A stretch of DNA of 64,000 nt, taken from the NCBI RefSeq assembly GCF_022867865.1, contig NZ_JALIEC010000005.1, positions 291,074 to 355,073 on the forward strand, read 5' to 3'. Within the stretch, counting starts at the first letter, position 1, and every line of letters starts with the position of its first letter. This document shows, in pieces, positions 46,363 through 55,672 of this stretch. This DNA comes from Phaeobacter sp. J2-8. GTDB taxonomy: Bacteria > Pseudomonadota > Alphaproteobacteria > Rhodobacterales > Rhodobacteraceae. The position numbers were made by a program, and so were the translations under genes. The notes under the pieces are model-generated. The model did not search any database and was not told the DNA's origin. It saw only the letters and a program-made list of their open reading frames with translations.

Positions 46363-46719
46363 GATAAGAGGAGCCTTTGAAAGGTGTGTCAGGCATCGAC
46401 ATCCCATTGTTTTCAAAGGGATATCGAAGGATATTACTTGGATTGTGTAGTGACTCTTGGATACGGGAAATGGGTTACCGCGATCCAATGCGGGACGCCA
46501 GTTGCCGACAGATTGCACCACAACCGTGACACCTCTCACCGCGCTGTCGTGTGTTGACCTTATGCGCTAGACTCACCCTGCGCCGCGAAGACCGATGAAG
46601 GGGCTGCAAGCCTCGCCCAAACGCTGTGGCAAGAGATAGACCGCCCGCCTGCCGGTTGCTTAGATCAATTTGCCGCGAGGGTTCATTGGTGCAAACGGCG
46701 TATCATCACCACATTGTTG

Positions 46720-46740
46720 AAGGCGTTCACCGCCTTTTTT
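46720..46740 (+). terminator. Rho-independent terminator-like hairpin
   Basis: AAGGCG and CGCCTT pair around a 5-nt loop and run into six T's. It could end transcription from the DUF1636 gene about 350 nt upstream, or it may be incidental within the open frame. Confidence 0.5.
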
Positions 46741-46769
46741 GCGCGGGTTCTGCCACTTGCGAAGTTGAT

Positions 46770-46785
46770 CGGGGCAATTGCCCCG
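46770..46785. repeat. 16-bp perfect palindrome
   Basis: CGGGGCAATTGCCCCG is a perfect inverted repeat with no spacer. No gene start lies close by, so its role, such as protein binding or replication, is unknown. Confidence 0.5.
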
Positions 46786-47013
46786 GGTCTGCTCCCCCGC
46801 AAACTCCCAATAGAGCGCCAGCGCGCAAGACACGGTGATCTCTCCCGCGCTGCTTGACCGCCATGTTCACCTCCGCGGCCGGCGAATAACGCATACCGAT
46901 TTGGATGGCAAAATGCACAGCAAAAACAGAGGCTTCCGCCGACCGACCCGACACCCCTATGTATCTTTCGACTACATCTAAGGAGGCTTACGCCAAGAGC
47001 CCAAAACGGTAAG

Positions 47014-47103
47014 TGGCGGAGGAGGTGGGATTCGAACCCACGGTAGACTTTCACCTACGTCGGTTTTCAAGACCGGTGCATTCGACCACTCTGCCACTCC
47101 TCC
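47014..47103 (-). tRNA. tRNA-Ser (UGA)
   Basis: A 90-nt tRNA on the minus strand with encoded CCA. The acceptor stem is GGAGGAG / CTCCTCC. The anticodon arm CGGTCTTGAAAACCG gives anticodon UGA. A long variable arm and the TTCGAATCCC T-loop are present, as expected for class II tRNA-Ser. Its 3' end faces the accessory region on the left. Confidence 0.96.
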
Positions 47104-47302
47104 GCGTTTTGCCTCGTTAAACGGCGCTGACTGATTCTGCAAAGCCGTCTTGAAGGATTTCCGCCGATCGCCGCCGGCGGGCCTTTTCTTGCAGGCATCC
47201 TCGCGGTAGACTGGCCGCGAAGACGATGTGCAGGCAACAGTCAAAGACCGGAAAACCGGCAGGCGCCCTGAATTCGGGGCAACAAAGGCGAAGGGCAAGT
47301 CG

Positions 47303-48198
47303 ATGAAATCTCAGCAAGGTACCTTTTGTGGTCCAAGGCGCGCAGTACGCGGTGCAATGGCCCGAAGGATTCTCGCCGCCAGCAGCGCATTGGTCCTGTT
47401 GGCCGCCTGTGAAAACGGAGCGGAAATGCCGGGGTTCCTGCAAAAGCGCGACACCGGCGACGCACAGGCAGCAACGCCGTCCAACCGATCGGTGACACTG
47501 GTGGAACGCGACGTCGAGGCGCCGAATGTGTTTCAGATCACCGAAGCCGGCCTATGGGACGGCCGTCCCTCGCTTGGCGGGGTTTGGGTGGCGCACCCGG
47601 ATGTCAACGACCCCGAGCGGGTGATCATCCGCAACCCGTCGAACGGAAAATTCGTGATTGGCGCATTGTTCCGCAAGGAACGCTCCAACCCCGGTCCACG
47701 ACTACAGGTGTCATCGGATGCGGCATCGGCGCTCAGCCTTGTGGCGGGACAGCCGACCAATCTGAATGTCACCGCCCTGCGCCGCGAAGAAACGCCGCAA
47801 GATCCCGAAAATGCCCAGCCCGGCGGGTTGGACGCGCCGGATGATGTGATCGCGACCGACCTTGATCCGATCGAGGATCTGGCCACCGCAGCCATTGATG
47901 ACACCCCCGCCGCCGCCCCGCGGCGGCCCCGCCGACACCGACGCCCGCGCCGGTGACCTCGTCGCTCAGCAAGCCCTATATTCAGCTTGGTATCTTCTCG
48001 ATTGAAAAGAACGCCAACAACACCGCCGCCGCCATGCGTTCCAAAGGGTTGATCCCAACGGTCAAAAAACAATCGAGCCAGGGCAAAACCTTCTGGCGGG
48101 TGATTGTCGGCCCGGCGCAAAGCACGCAGGAGCGGTCGGAAATCCTGTCCATCATCAAATCGGCTGGCTTCGCTGATGCCTATGCCGTGTCCAGTTAA
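47303..48198 (+). CDS. SPOR domain lipoprotein, frameshifted
   Basis: The N-terminal part has a lipoprotein signal (MARRILAASSALVLLAAC, lipobox LAAC) and a region rich in Val/Asn. A Pro/Ala linker follows, then a C-terminal SPOR domain (KPYIQLGIFSIEKNANNTAAAMRSKGLIPTV...FWRVIVGPAQSTQERSEIL) that binds denuded septal peptidoglycan. The two parts lie in different frames. Adding one C at 47916-47919 joins them through APAAAPPTPTPAPV and gives exactly 299 codons. The start at 47303 has AAGGG 7 nt upstream; 47357 is an alternative. It lies just ahead of a D,D-carboxypeptidase, as in related genomes. Confidence 0.83.
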
Positions 48199-48242
48199 CC
48201 GCCCCGGATCCTTGGGGCCAAAACCGCAGAACCGGAAATGAC

Positions 48243-49430
48243 ATGATCCGCAGCACCCTTGCCGCCACAGTCCTTGCCGCTGCCGTCGCATGCGGCGCCG
48301 CCCTGCCCGCAGCGGCCTTTGATACCCCGGCCCGCTCCGCCTTTGTGGTGGACATCGGCACCGGCACCGTTTTGCTGGCCAAAGATGCCGATACCCCGTT
48401 GCCGCCGGCCTCGATGTCCAAATTGATGACGCTCTACATGGCGTTTGAGGCGATCCGCGATGGCCGTTTGCAGATCAACGAAAAACTGCCGGTGTCGCAG
48501 CATGCGATGTCTTATGGCGGGTCGACGATGTTTCTGGACACAACTGACCGCGTCCGCGTCGAGGATCTGTTGCGCGGCATTATCGTCCTGTCGGGCAATG
48601 ACGCCTGTGCGGTGATTGCCGAAGCGCTCAGCCCGGATGGCACCGAAGCGGGGTTTGCCCGCTATATGACACGCCGCGCCCAGCAATTGGGCATGACCAA
48701 CTCGACTTTTGCCAATTCAAACGGCTGGCCTGCTGCCGGGCATCGCATGTCGACCCGCGATCTGGCGCTGATTGCCCGCCGCATCATTGTGGATTTCCCG
48801 GAATTCTATCCGATGTTCGCCGAAACCAGCTATGCCTTTGACGGGCGTGCGCCGCAGAACGTCAACAACCGCAATCCATTGCTGAAGCTCGGCATTGGTG
48901 CGGATGGGTTGAAAACCGGCCATACGCAAGAGGCCGGGTATGGGCTTGTCGGTTCCGCCAAACAGGGCAACCGCCGGGTGGTCTTTGTGCTTTCCGGTCT
49001 GGACAGTGAACGCGCCCGCGCCGAAGAGGCGGAACAGGTGGTCAATTGGGCTTTCCGTCATTTCACCCAATCCCGCGTCGCCCAGCAAGGTCAGGTCGTG
49101 GCCGAGGCCGACGTCTGGATGGGGGCGGAAATGCAGGTCGGGCTGACCCCGGCCGAGGACATCGAAATGCTGGTGCCTGTGCTGGATGGCGGCAAGGTCC
49201 GCGCCGAAGTGGTGTTCCAATCGCCAATCGCCGCCCCGATCGCCAAGGGGGACAAGATCGGCGATATGATCATCACGCTGGAGGGTCTGCCAGAGACCAC
49301 AGTGCCATTGGTGGCGGATCGCGACATTGCCTCTGGCGGGTTCATGTCGCGGGTGACCACGGCGGCGAAGCTGCTGGTCGAACAATGGGGCAGCTCCACA
49401 GCCGAGCCCAGCCCCGAAACCGCTTCCTGA
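48243..49430 (+). CDS. D-alanyl-D-alanine carboxypeptidase (PBP5/6 family)
   Basis: This periplasmic penicillin-binding protein trims the terminal D-Ala of peptidoglycan stem peptides. The product is 395 residues with a signal peptide (MIRSTLAATVLAAAVACGAALPAAA). The active-site motifs are S57-M-S-K60, S117-G-N119 and K224-T-G226. The C-terminal beta domain (PBP5_C) runs from about residue 285 and ends without a clear amphipathic membrane anchor. It is 44 nt after the SPOR gene and 15 nt before tmk, in a conserved housekeeping order. Confidence 0.94.
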   Translation: MIRSTLAATVLAAAVACGAALPAAAFDTPARSAFVVDIGTGTVLLAKDADTPLPPASMSKLMTLYMAFEAIRDGRLQINEKLPVSQHAMSYGGSTMFLDTTDRVRVEDLLRGIIVLSGNDACAVIAEALSPDGTEAGFARYMTRRAQQLGMTNSTFANSNGWPAAGHRMSTRDLALIARRIIVDFPEFYPMFAETSYAFDGRAPQNVNNRNPLLKLGIGADGLKTGHTQEAGYGLVGSAKQGNRRVVFVLSGLDSERARAEEAEQVVNWAFRHFTQSRVAQQGQVVAEADVWMGAEMQVGLTPAEDIEMLVPVLDGGKVRAEVVFQSPIAAPIAKGDKIGDMIITLEGLPETTVPLVADRDIASGGFMSRVTTAAKLLVEQWGSSTAEPSPETAS

Positions 49431-49445
49431 TCGCGACGGGCGGCG

Positions 49446-50054
49446 ATGTTCCTTTCTTTTGAAGGTATAGACGGGTCAGGGAAATCCACCCAGGCCCGGC
49501 GGCTTGCCGAACACCTGCGCGCGCGGGGGCATGAGGTTGTGCTGACCCGTGAACCCGGCGGTTCCCCCGGGGCCGAGGAGATCCGCGCATTGGTGCTTCA
49601 GGGGGACCCGGATCGCTGGTCTGCCGAGACCGAGATCCTGCTGTTCACTGCCGCGCGTCGCGACCATTTGGAACGCACCATTCTGCCCGCGCTGGAGGCC
49701 GACAAAATTGTGATCTGTGACCGCTTTGCCGACAGCACGCGCATGTATCAAGGTCTGTCGCGCGGTGATTTGCGGCCTGTTGTCGACCAGTTGCACAGCC
49801 TGATGATCGGGCGTGATCCCGATCTGACGCTGCTGATTGATATGGACCCGGCGCTTGGCCTGGCCCGCGCCAAAGGCCGCAACGGCATTGAAGAACGATT
49901 TGAAGATTTCGGCGCCGAATTGCAGGAAAAGATGCGCGCCGGTTTTCTGGCACTTGCCGCAGAGTTTCCGGCCCGGTTCCGGGTGATCGACGGCGGGCGC
50001 GATATGGATGTGGTGGCGGCTGACCTGGCCAATCTGATAGACGCCCACCTATGA
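49446..50054 (+). CDS. tmk: Thymidylate kinase
   Basis: This enzyme phosphorylates dTMP to dTDP. The product is 202 residues. The P-loop is FEGIDGSGKST (residues 5-15), the dTMP-binding DR(F/Y) motif appears as CDRFADSTRMYQG, and the LID region follows. TREPGGSPGAEEIR is the standard signature. The start at 49446 gives MFLSFEGIDG, typical of alphaproteobacterial enzymes. Its stop overlaps the holB start by 4 nt, the usual tmk-holB arrangement. Confidence 0.96.
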   Translation: MFLSFEGIDGSGKSTQARRLAEHLRARGHEVVLTREPGGSPGAEEIRALVLQGDPDRWSAETEILLFTAARRDHLERTILPALEADKIVICDRFADSTRMYQGLSRGDLRPVVDQLHSLMIGRDPDLTLLIDMDPALGLARAKGRNGIEERFEDFGAELQEKMRAGFLALAAEFPARFRVIDGGRDMDVVAADLANLIDAHL

Positions 50055-51150
50055 GTGATGATGTCCCCCAGCCAGACCAGATCGACGGCGCGCCACATCC
50101 GCGCGACACCCCGCGCCTGATTGCACAGGAGGCCGCCGAACAGGCGTTCCTGACGGCGGTGGGTTCTGGCCGGTTGCATCACGGCTGGATGATCGCCGGG
50201 CCGCGCGGTGTCGGCAAGGCAACGTTGGCCTGGCGGATTGCCCGGCATTTGCTTGCCAACCCACCGGGCGCAGACGACGGCGGCATGTTTGGTGCCCCGC
50301 CCCCGCCGGATACGCTGGATGTCGCTGCGGATCATCCGGTTGCCCGCCGGATTGCCGCCGGCTCAGAGCCGGGATTGTTCCGCCTGGTGCGTCCCTGGGA
50401 CGACAAGGCCAAGCGCCTGCGCGCCGAAATCACCATTGCCGAAGTGCGCAAATTGAAATCGCGATTTGCGCTGTCCGCGGCGGATGGGGGCTGGCGGGTG
50501 GTGATCGTCGATGCGGCCGACGACATGAACCCCAATGCCGCCAATGCGCTTTTGAAACTGCTGGAAGAACCGCTGGCCGCTCGACCCTGTTGCTGGTCAC
50601 CCATCAACCCTCTGCCTTGCTGCCAACCATCCGGTCGCGCTGTCGTATGCTGAACCTGCGTTCGCTGGCACCACCGGACATGTCGGCGGCCATGCAACAG
50701 GCGGGCGTCGACGTCACCCCGGAAGAGGCCGATGCGCTGGCCGCCCTGTCCGCCGGATCGGTGGGCGATGCCATCCGCCTGTCGCTGAACGAGGGGCCGG
50801 CGCTTTATGGTGCGATCATTTCCCTGCTCGACAGCCTGCCCCGGCTGGACCGCGCCCGCGCGCTGAAACTGGCCGAAGCGGCCACCGCACGCGGCGCCGA
50901 AGACCGGGTCAACACCATCTTTTCGCTGCTGGATCTGGCTTTGATCCGCCTGGCGCGCAGCGGCGCCACGGGCCAGATGCCCCTGCCCGCCGCCGCCCCG
51001 CGCGAGGCCGAGGTCTTTGCCCGTCTGGCACCCGATGCCCGCCGCGCCCGCGCCTGGGCCGAGATCGGCCAGGAGATTGCCGCCAGAACCCGTCATGGCC
51101 GGGCGGTCAATCTTGACCCTGCCGCGCTTGATCCTAGATACGATGATTAA
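50051..51150 (+). CDS. holB: DNA polymerase III delta-prime subunit, frameshifted
   Basis: This clamp-loader subunit has an N-terminal AAA+ domain (HGWMIAGPRGVGKATLAWRIAR, a P-loop; VIVDAADDMNPNAANALLKLLEEP, Walker B-like) in one frame. The continuation STLLLVTHQPSALLPTIRSRCRML is in another. The break is at about 50577-50578, where one C is missing; restoring it gives EEPLARSTLLLVTHQ and exactly 367 codons. HolB is essential, so the break is almost certainly a sequence error. It follows tmk and precedes tatD, the common arrangement. Confidence 0.88.
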
Positions 51151-51192
51151 ACTCCAGAAAACCGCGACCGACATGGCCGCCTGAGGCCGGAT

Positions 51193-51993
51193 ATGAGCAC
51201 ACCAAAAATCACCGACAGCCACACTCATCTCGACTTTCCTGATTTCGAGGGGGAGCGCGCCGACCTGGTGGCCCGCGCGGTCGAGGCAGGCGTGCACCGC
51301 ATGGTGACAATCTGCACCCGCCTGCGCAACGAACCGGACGTGCGCGCGCTGGCCGAAGAATTTGCACCGGTGTTCTACGCCGCAGGCACCCACCCGATGA
51401 GCGCCGCAGAAGAGCCGCTGGCCACCGTCGACGCGCTTGTGGCGCTGGCGCAGCATCCGAAATTTGTCGGCATTGGCGAAACCGGGCTGGATTACCATTA
51501 TACCGCCGAAAGCGCCGAGGTGCAGAAAACCTCTCTGCGCATTCACATCGAAGCGGCGCAGATCACCGGCCTGCCGCTGATCATTCACGCCCGCGCCGCC
51601 GATGACGACATGGCCGAAATCCTGGAAACCGAGCATCGCAATGCGCCTTTTTCCTGTGTCATGCATTGCTTTTCTTCCAGCGCGGAACTGGCCAAACGCA
51701 GTCTGGATCTTGGGTTTTACCTGTCGATGTCGGGCATCACCGCCTTTCCCAAATCCCAGGAGCTGCGCGATATTTTTGCCGCCGCCCCCATCGACCGCAT
51801 TTTGGTCGAAACCGATGCGCCGTATCTTGCGCCGCCGCCCCGGCGCGGCAAACGCAACGAACCGGCCTATGCCGCGTTTACCGCCCAGAAGGCGGCAGAG
51901 ACTTTTGGCATGGAATTCGCCGATTTCGCCGCCCGGACCGAAGCCAATTTCGAACGCCTGTTTGCCAAGGCCGCTGCCTGGGACGCGACATGA
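51193..51993 (+). CDS. TatD family metal-dependent hydrolase
   Basis: This 266-residue TIM-barrel metallohydrolase has TatD signatures: DSHTHLDF (residues 8-15, metal histidines), AAGTHPMSAAEEP, GIGETGLDYHY (Glu ligand), LPLIIHARAADDD, VMHCFSSS and ILVETDAPYLAPPP (Asp ligand). TatD proteins act as 3'-5' DNases or related deoxyribonucleases in the cytoplasm. The stop overlaps the next start as ATGA. The gene order holB-tatD-MBL is common in this group. Confidence 0.94.
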   Translation: MSTPKITDSHTHLDFPDFEGERADLVARAVEAGVHRMVTICTRLRNEPDVRALAEEFAPVFYAAGTHPMSAAEEPLATVDALVALAQHPKFVGIGETGLDYHYTAESAEVQKTSLRIHIEAAQITGLPLIIHARAADDDMAEILETEHRNAPFSCVMHCFSSSAELAKRSLDLGFYLSMSGITAFPKSQELRDIFAAAPIDRILVETDAPYLAPPPRRGKRNEPAYAAFTAQKAAETFGMEFADFAARTEANFERLFAKAAAWDAT

Positions 51994-52790
51994 GCGATCA
52001 ATACCGTTTCACCATCCTTGGCTGTGGATCTTCCGGCGGCGTGCCCCGGCTTGGCGGTCATTGGGGCGAATGTGATCCCGAAAACCCGAAAAACCGCCGC
52101 AGCCGCTGTTCGATGTTGGTCGAACGCATCGGCCCGCAAGGCACCACAACCGTGTTGATTGATACCTCTCCTGATTTGCGCAATCAGCTTTTGGAGGCGG
52201 GCATCGGGCGGTTGGATGGCGTGGTCTATACCCATGCCCATGCCGACCATGTGCATGGCATCGACGATCTGCGGATGATCGTGTTCAACATGAAGACCCG
52301 CCTGCCGGTCTGGGCGGATGGTGCGACACAGGATTCACTGTTGAACCGGTTCGGCTATGCCTTTGTGCAACCTGCCGGATCCCCCTACCCGCCCATTCTG
52401 GACCTGAACACAATCGCGGGCGATGTGACCATTGATGGCCCCGGTGGCGCGATCACCTTTTCGCCGTTTGAGGTCAACCACGGGGCAATTGATGCATTGG
52501 GGTTCCGTATTGCCGGGCTGGCCTATCTGCCCGATGTCGCCCAAATCCCCGATGATGTCTGGCCAAAGTTGCAGGGCTTGGATGTCTGGGTGGTTGATGC
52601 GCTGCGCCGCGCGCCACATCCCACCCATTCGCATCTGTCGCAAACGCTTGACTGGATTGCGCGGGTTGCGCCGAAACGCGCGGTGCTGACCAATATGCAT
52701 ATTGATCTGGATTACGATGTGGTGGCCGCCGAAACCCCGGCCCATATCACACCTGCTTATGACGGCATGGAATTGGTCCTGCCATTATGA
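51990..52790 (+). CDS. MBL-fold metallo-hydrolase (PhnP-like)
   Basis: This 266-residue metallo-beta-lactamase-fold hydrolase begins FTILGCGSSGGVPRLGGHWGEC, includes the zinc motif THAHADHVHGIDDLR and later HLSQTLDWIA and TNMHIDLDYD. These match the PhnP/RNase Z-like branch, which includes cyclic phosphodiesterases. I start at 51990, overlapping tatD as ATGA; the open frame upstream lies inside tatD. It is usually found beside tatD in Rhodobacterales. The substrate is unknown. Confidence 0.93.
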   Translation: MSDQYRFTILGCGSSGGVPRLGGHWGECDPENPKNRRSRCSMLVERIGPQGTTTVLIDTSPDLRNQLLEAGIGRLDGVVYTHAHADHVHGIDDLRMIVFNMKTRLPVWADGATQDSLLNRFGYAFVQPAGSPYPPILDLNTIAGDVTIDGPGGAITFSPFEVNHGAIDALGFRIAGLAYLPDVAQIPDDVWPKLQGLDVWVVDALRRAPHPTHSHLSQTLDWIARVAPKRAVLTNMHIDLDYDVVAAETPAHITPAYDGMELVLPL

Positions 52791-52869
52791 AGGGTCTGCG
52801 GGCATGACACGACATTATTGCGTCCCTCCCGTGCCCCCCTGCCGCAACTGACCCGAAAGGCGGTCCGCC

Positions 52870-53799
52870 ATGCAAGCGCTTCTTGACGTCATTCTTCCGG
52901 TCTTTCTGGTCATTGGGGCTGGATATCTTGCGGCCTGGCGCGGGTTCCTGAGCGAAGGTGCCATCGACGGGTTGATGGAATTCACCCAGAAAATCGCGAT
53001 CCCGATGTTGCTGTTCAAGGCAATTTCGACGCTGGATCTGGGACAGAACATCGACCTTGCCCTGTTGGTCAGTTTCTACACCGGGTCGCTGACCGGGTTC
53101 CTGTCCGGGCTGCTGGCGGGGCGGTATTTGTTCAAACGTGACTGGGAAGATTCGGTTGCAATCGGGTTTTGTTGCCTGTTTGCCAATTCGGTCATGCTGG
53201 GACTTGCCATCACCGAAAGCGCCTATGGCACCGCAGCTTTGGCGCCAAACTACGCCATTGTCGCGATGCATTCGCCGTTTTGCTATGGCATCGGCATCAC
53301 CGCGATGGAGATTGCCCGGTCCCGTGGCACGCCAGCGCGCCATATGCCGGCCAAGATCCTGCGGGCGATGTTCCGCAATGCCTTGGTGATTGGTATTCTC
53401 TTGGGCCTGGCGGTCAATTTGTCCGGTATTGTCCTGCCCGAGGTCGCGCAATCGGGGCTTGATCTGGTGGTGCGGTCCGCAATCCCCTGTGCGCTGTTTG
53501 CCATGGGCGGGGTCATGTTTCGCTATCGCCCCGATGGCGATTTTCGCATCATCGCCTTTGTCTGTTTGATTTCGCTGATCCTGCATCCGTCAATCACCTA
53601 TGGTCTCAGCCGGTTCAACGAGCTGACCGCCGGGGCAACCCGATCTGCGGTGCTGACGGCGACGATGGCGCCGGGCATCAATGCCTATGTGTTTGCAAAC
53701 ATGTATGGCGTGGCGAAGCGGGTTGCGGCCTCTTCGGTGTTGATCGCGACGGCGCTGTCGATTTTGACGATCTGGGTCTGGCTGTCCATTTTGCCGTGA
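52870..53799 (+). CDS. AEC family (auxin efflux carrier-like) transporter
   Basis: This 309-residue inner-membrane transporter has about ten hydrophobic segments, starting MQALLDVILPVFLVIGAGYLAAWRGFL. Hallmarks of the family are IAIPMLLFKAISTLD, FANSVMLGLAITESAYG and LTATMAPGINAYVFANMYG. AEC proteins export or import small organic acids such as malate or malonate. An AAGG site precedes the ATG. It stands alone, 80 nt after the MBL gene, so it need not belong to that operon. The substrate is unknown. Confidence 0.9.
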   Translation: MQALLDVILPVFLVIGAGYLAAWRGFLSEGAIDGLMEFTQKIAIPMLLFKAISTLDLGQNIDLALLVSFYTGSLTGFLSGLLAGRYLFKRDWEDSVAIGFCCLFANSVMLGLAITESAYGTAALAPNYAIVAMHSPFCYGIGITAMEIARSRGTPARHMPAKILRAMFRNALVIGILLGLAVNLSGIVLPEVAQSGLDLVVRSAIPCALFAMGGVMFRYRPDGDFRIIAFVCLISLILHPSITYGLSRFNELTAGATRSAVLTATMAPGINAYVFANMYGVAKRVAASSVLIATALSILTIWVWLSILP

Positions 53800-53871
53800 T
53801 TTGCGGCTGATGACATGCGGCTTGCTGGCATTTGACCGGCGTCGAAACCGCCGCGTCATCACCCCGCCTGC

Positions 53872-54693
53872 TCAACTGTGACCGCTGTCTTTCAACCGCG
53901 CGGCCATCTCGCTCAGCGCGTCATAGAGCTGTCCGACCTCTGGCCGCCAGTCCGTAACAGCCGCGCTTTGCGCCCGGACAACATCGTTGTCGCCCCGTGC
54001 CGCCGGACCGGTCAAGGCGGCCTGTGGACCAACCGCCAGCACATTGTCGACCGTCCCGCGCAAAAGTGCGGCATGCAGATCGTCAACCACCGCATCCGGC
54101 ACATCCGCCGCCGCCCAGGCCTCGCGCGCAAGCGCCTGTAAAACAGTGGTAAAATTGTTCGATATGACCGCAGCCGCGTGATAGATTTCCTTGGCCTCGG
54201 ATCGGATGGAAAAACAGGTTGCCCCCATCGCAGTGAACAGGATTTCGATCTCGGGCGCGGCGGCGCCCTCGATGCCGCAATAACAGCCGTCGAACTGCCG
54301 GGCGGCACTGGCCGGATCGGCAAAAGACAACACAGGATGGGCGCTGGCCCCGCGCCAACCGCCGTCGATCAATGGCGCCAGAATGTCCGCGCGATGAAAT
54401 CCGCTGCAATGGGCAACAATCGCCGGGGGCCGGTCAATCTGCGCCAATTGTCCGGCGACATGCGCGATCTGGTCATCGGGCACCGTCAACAGCCACAGAT
54501 CCGCAGGTCGCATTTGATCCAGACGCCGCGCCACCCGCCCCACGCCCGCAAAGGCCTGCGCCGCCTGGGCGCGCTCAGGGCTGCGGCCAAAGATATCCAG
54601 CACCGCAACATCCGCATCACCCGCCAGCCGTCGCAGCAGCGTCGTTCCGACCTTGCCCGGCCCAATCAGATTGACAGTCCTGATACGCTGCAT
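53872..54693 (-). CDS. Rossmann-like and DUF2520 domain protein
   Basis: This 273-residue protein has an N-terminal Rossmann fold (VNLIGPGKVGTTLLRRLAG, resembling ketopantoate reductase-type dinucleotide binding) and a C-terminal DUF2520 helical domain (KEIYHAAAVISNNFTTVLQALAREAWAAADVP). The family is often labelled pyrroline-carboxylate-reductase-like but has no proven activity. The start at 54693 is preferred; the upstream frame runs into the tRNA-Leu gene. It lies between an AEC transporter and tRNA-Leu and appears monocistronic. Confidence 0.85.
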   Translation of the reverse strand: MQRIRTVNLIGPGKVGTTLLRRLAGDADVAVLDIFGRSPERAQAAQAFAGVGRVARRLDQMRPADLWLLTVPDDQIAHVAGQLAQIDRPPAIVAHCSGFHRADILAPLIDGGWRGASAHPVLSFADPASAARQFDGCYCGIEGAAAPEIEILFTAMGATCFSIRSEAKEIYHAAAVISNNFTTVLQALAREAWAAADVPDAVVDDLHAALLRGTVDNVLAVGPQAALTGPAARGDNDVVRAQSAAVTDWRPEVGQLYDALSEMAARLKDSGHS

Positions 54694-54749
54694 CCCGTTA
54701 TCCTTTGTCGAAACGGATGGAAACCAAAGCAGGATCAAGAGAAAATTTT

Positions 54750-54833
54750 GGTGCGGGTGAAGGGACTCGAACCCCCACGCCATAGGCGCCAGAACCTAAA
54801 TCTGGTGCGTCTACCAATTCCGCCACACCCGCA
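54750..54833 (-). tRNA. tRNA-Leu (UAG)
   Basis: An 84-nt class II tRNA on the minus strand with encoded CCA. The acceptor stem is GCGGGTG / CACCCGC. The anticodon arm CCAGATTTAGGTTCTGG gives anticodon UAG. The D-arm GGCGGAATTGGTAGACGC and T-arm GGGGGTTCGAGTCCC are typical of bacterial tRNA-Leu. Confidence 0.96.
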
Positions 54834-54989
54834 CGTTTCACGGCATCATCCCGTGTTCGCAGGTCTCTAACAAAGCTTTGCAAGGGATGCGAGAGGATTC
54901 GCAGCCCAAAGACACCAGAAAAGCCACGGTATTAACCCGATATTGGGATATCCGAGGCAAAATGACGGCAGGAAATTACAGGTACGGCC

Positions 54990-55517
54990 ATGAAACCGAA
55001 AACACTCGGGCGCGCAGCGGGATCTTCTCCGCTGTCCGGATCAATGCCGGGCGACGCGCAGGCATGTCATACTGCACAGGCCCGGTTGAACGGTCTGCTT
55101 GCCGGGACCTGTCTGCTGACAATGGATGGCGAAATTCCGGTGGAATTTCTGTCCCCCGGTGACCGGATCATCACCCGCGATGTCGGGGTGGCGGTGCTGC
55201 GCGACATTCAAACAACTGAAGTCAAATGTGAATCGGTGACCGTTGCCGCCGGATCTTTGGGCCATACCCGCCCGGATCTGGACATGGTGATGCCCGCCCG
55301 CCAGCGGGTTCTGGTGCGCGATTGGCGCGCTCAGACCCTGTTCGGGAAGAAATCTGCCCTGGTGCCGGCATCTCGTCTGGTCGACAATCAATTTGTCACA
55401 CTCAACCGCGCAAGGGTTTTGCGTTTGATACAATTGCGCTTTGACACGGCGCATATCCTCTACGCCAATGGGGTAGAGGTCGAAAGCTGCGCCCCGGTAT
55501 CCGCCATCACCCGGTGA
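54990..55517 (+). CDS. Hint-domain protein
   Basis: This 175-residue protein has a Hedgehog/intein (Hint) domain from about residue 34: GLLAGTCLLTMDGEIPVEFLSPGDRIITRDVGVAVLRDI, then MPARQRVLVRDWRAQTLFGKKSALVPASRLV. The GTC cysteine matches the position of the splice/cleavage nucleophile. Such short Hint proteins are abundant in Rhodobacterales, usually as C-terminal parts of secreted proteins. No signal peptide or exported partner domain is seen here. The function is unknown. Confidence 0.85.
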   Translation: MKPKTLGRAAGSSPLSGSMPGDAQACHTAQARLNGLLAGTCLLTMDGEIPVEFLSPGDRIITRDVGVAVLRDIQTTEVKCESVTVAAGSLGHTRPDLDMVMPARQRVLVRDWRAQTLFGKKSALVPASRLVDNQFVTLNRARVLRLIQLRFDTAHILYANGVEVESCAPVSAITR

Positions 55518-55672
55518 CATCCGGCACCGCAGTGGCGCTGGCCAAGTTTGATGGCCCCAAGGCCCACTCCCGATGCCAGCCCTGTCAAACCACATGCCTA
55601 TCTAACCAAATACCCAGTCAAACCACATGCTCGATCAAAGCAAAATTGATGTCGGAAATCGCCCCAGAACGA

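Larger units (their letters stand above)
46363..47013. other. Gap between DUF1636 gene and tRNA-Ser; contains a stop-free frame and palindrome
   Basis: This 651-nt stretch holds no gene I can name. A plus-strand frame stays open from about 46558 to 46857 (AASLAQTLWQEIDRPPAGCL...LPLAKLIGAIAPGLLPRK) but has no usable start; it could be a relic. Inside it lie a terminator-like hairpin (46720-46740) and a 16-bp palindrome (46770-46785). The gap joins the accessory half to the housekeeping half. Confidence 0.4.
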
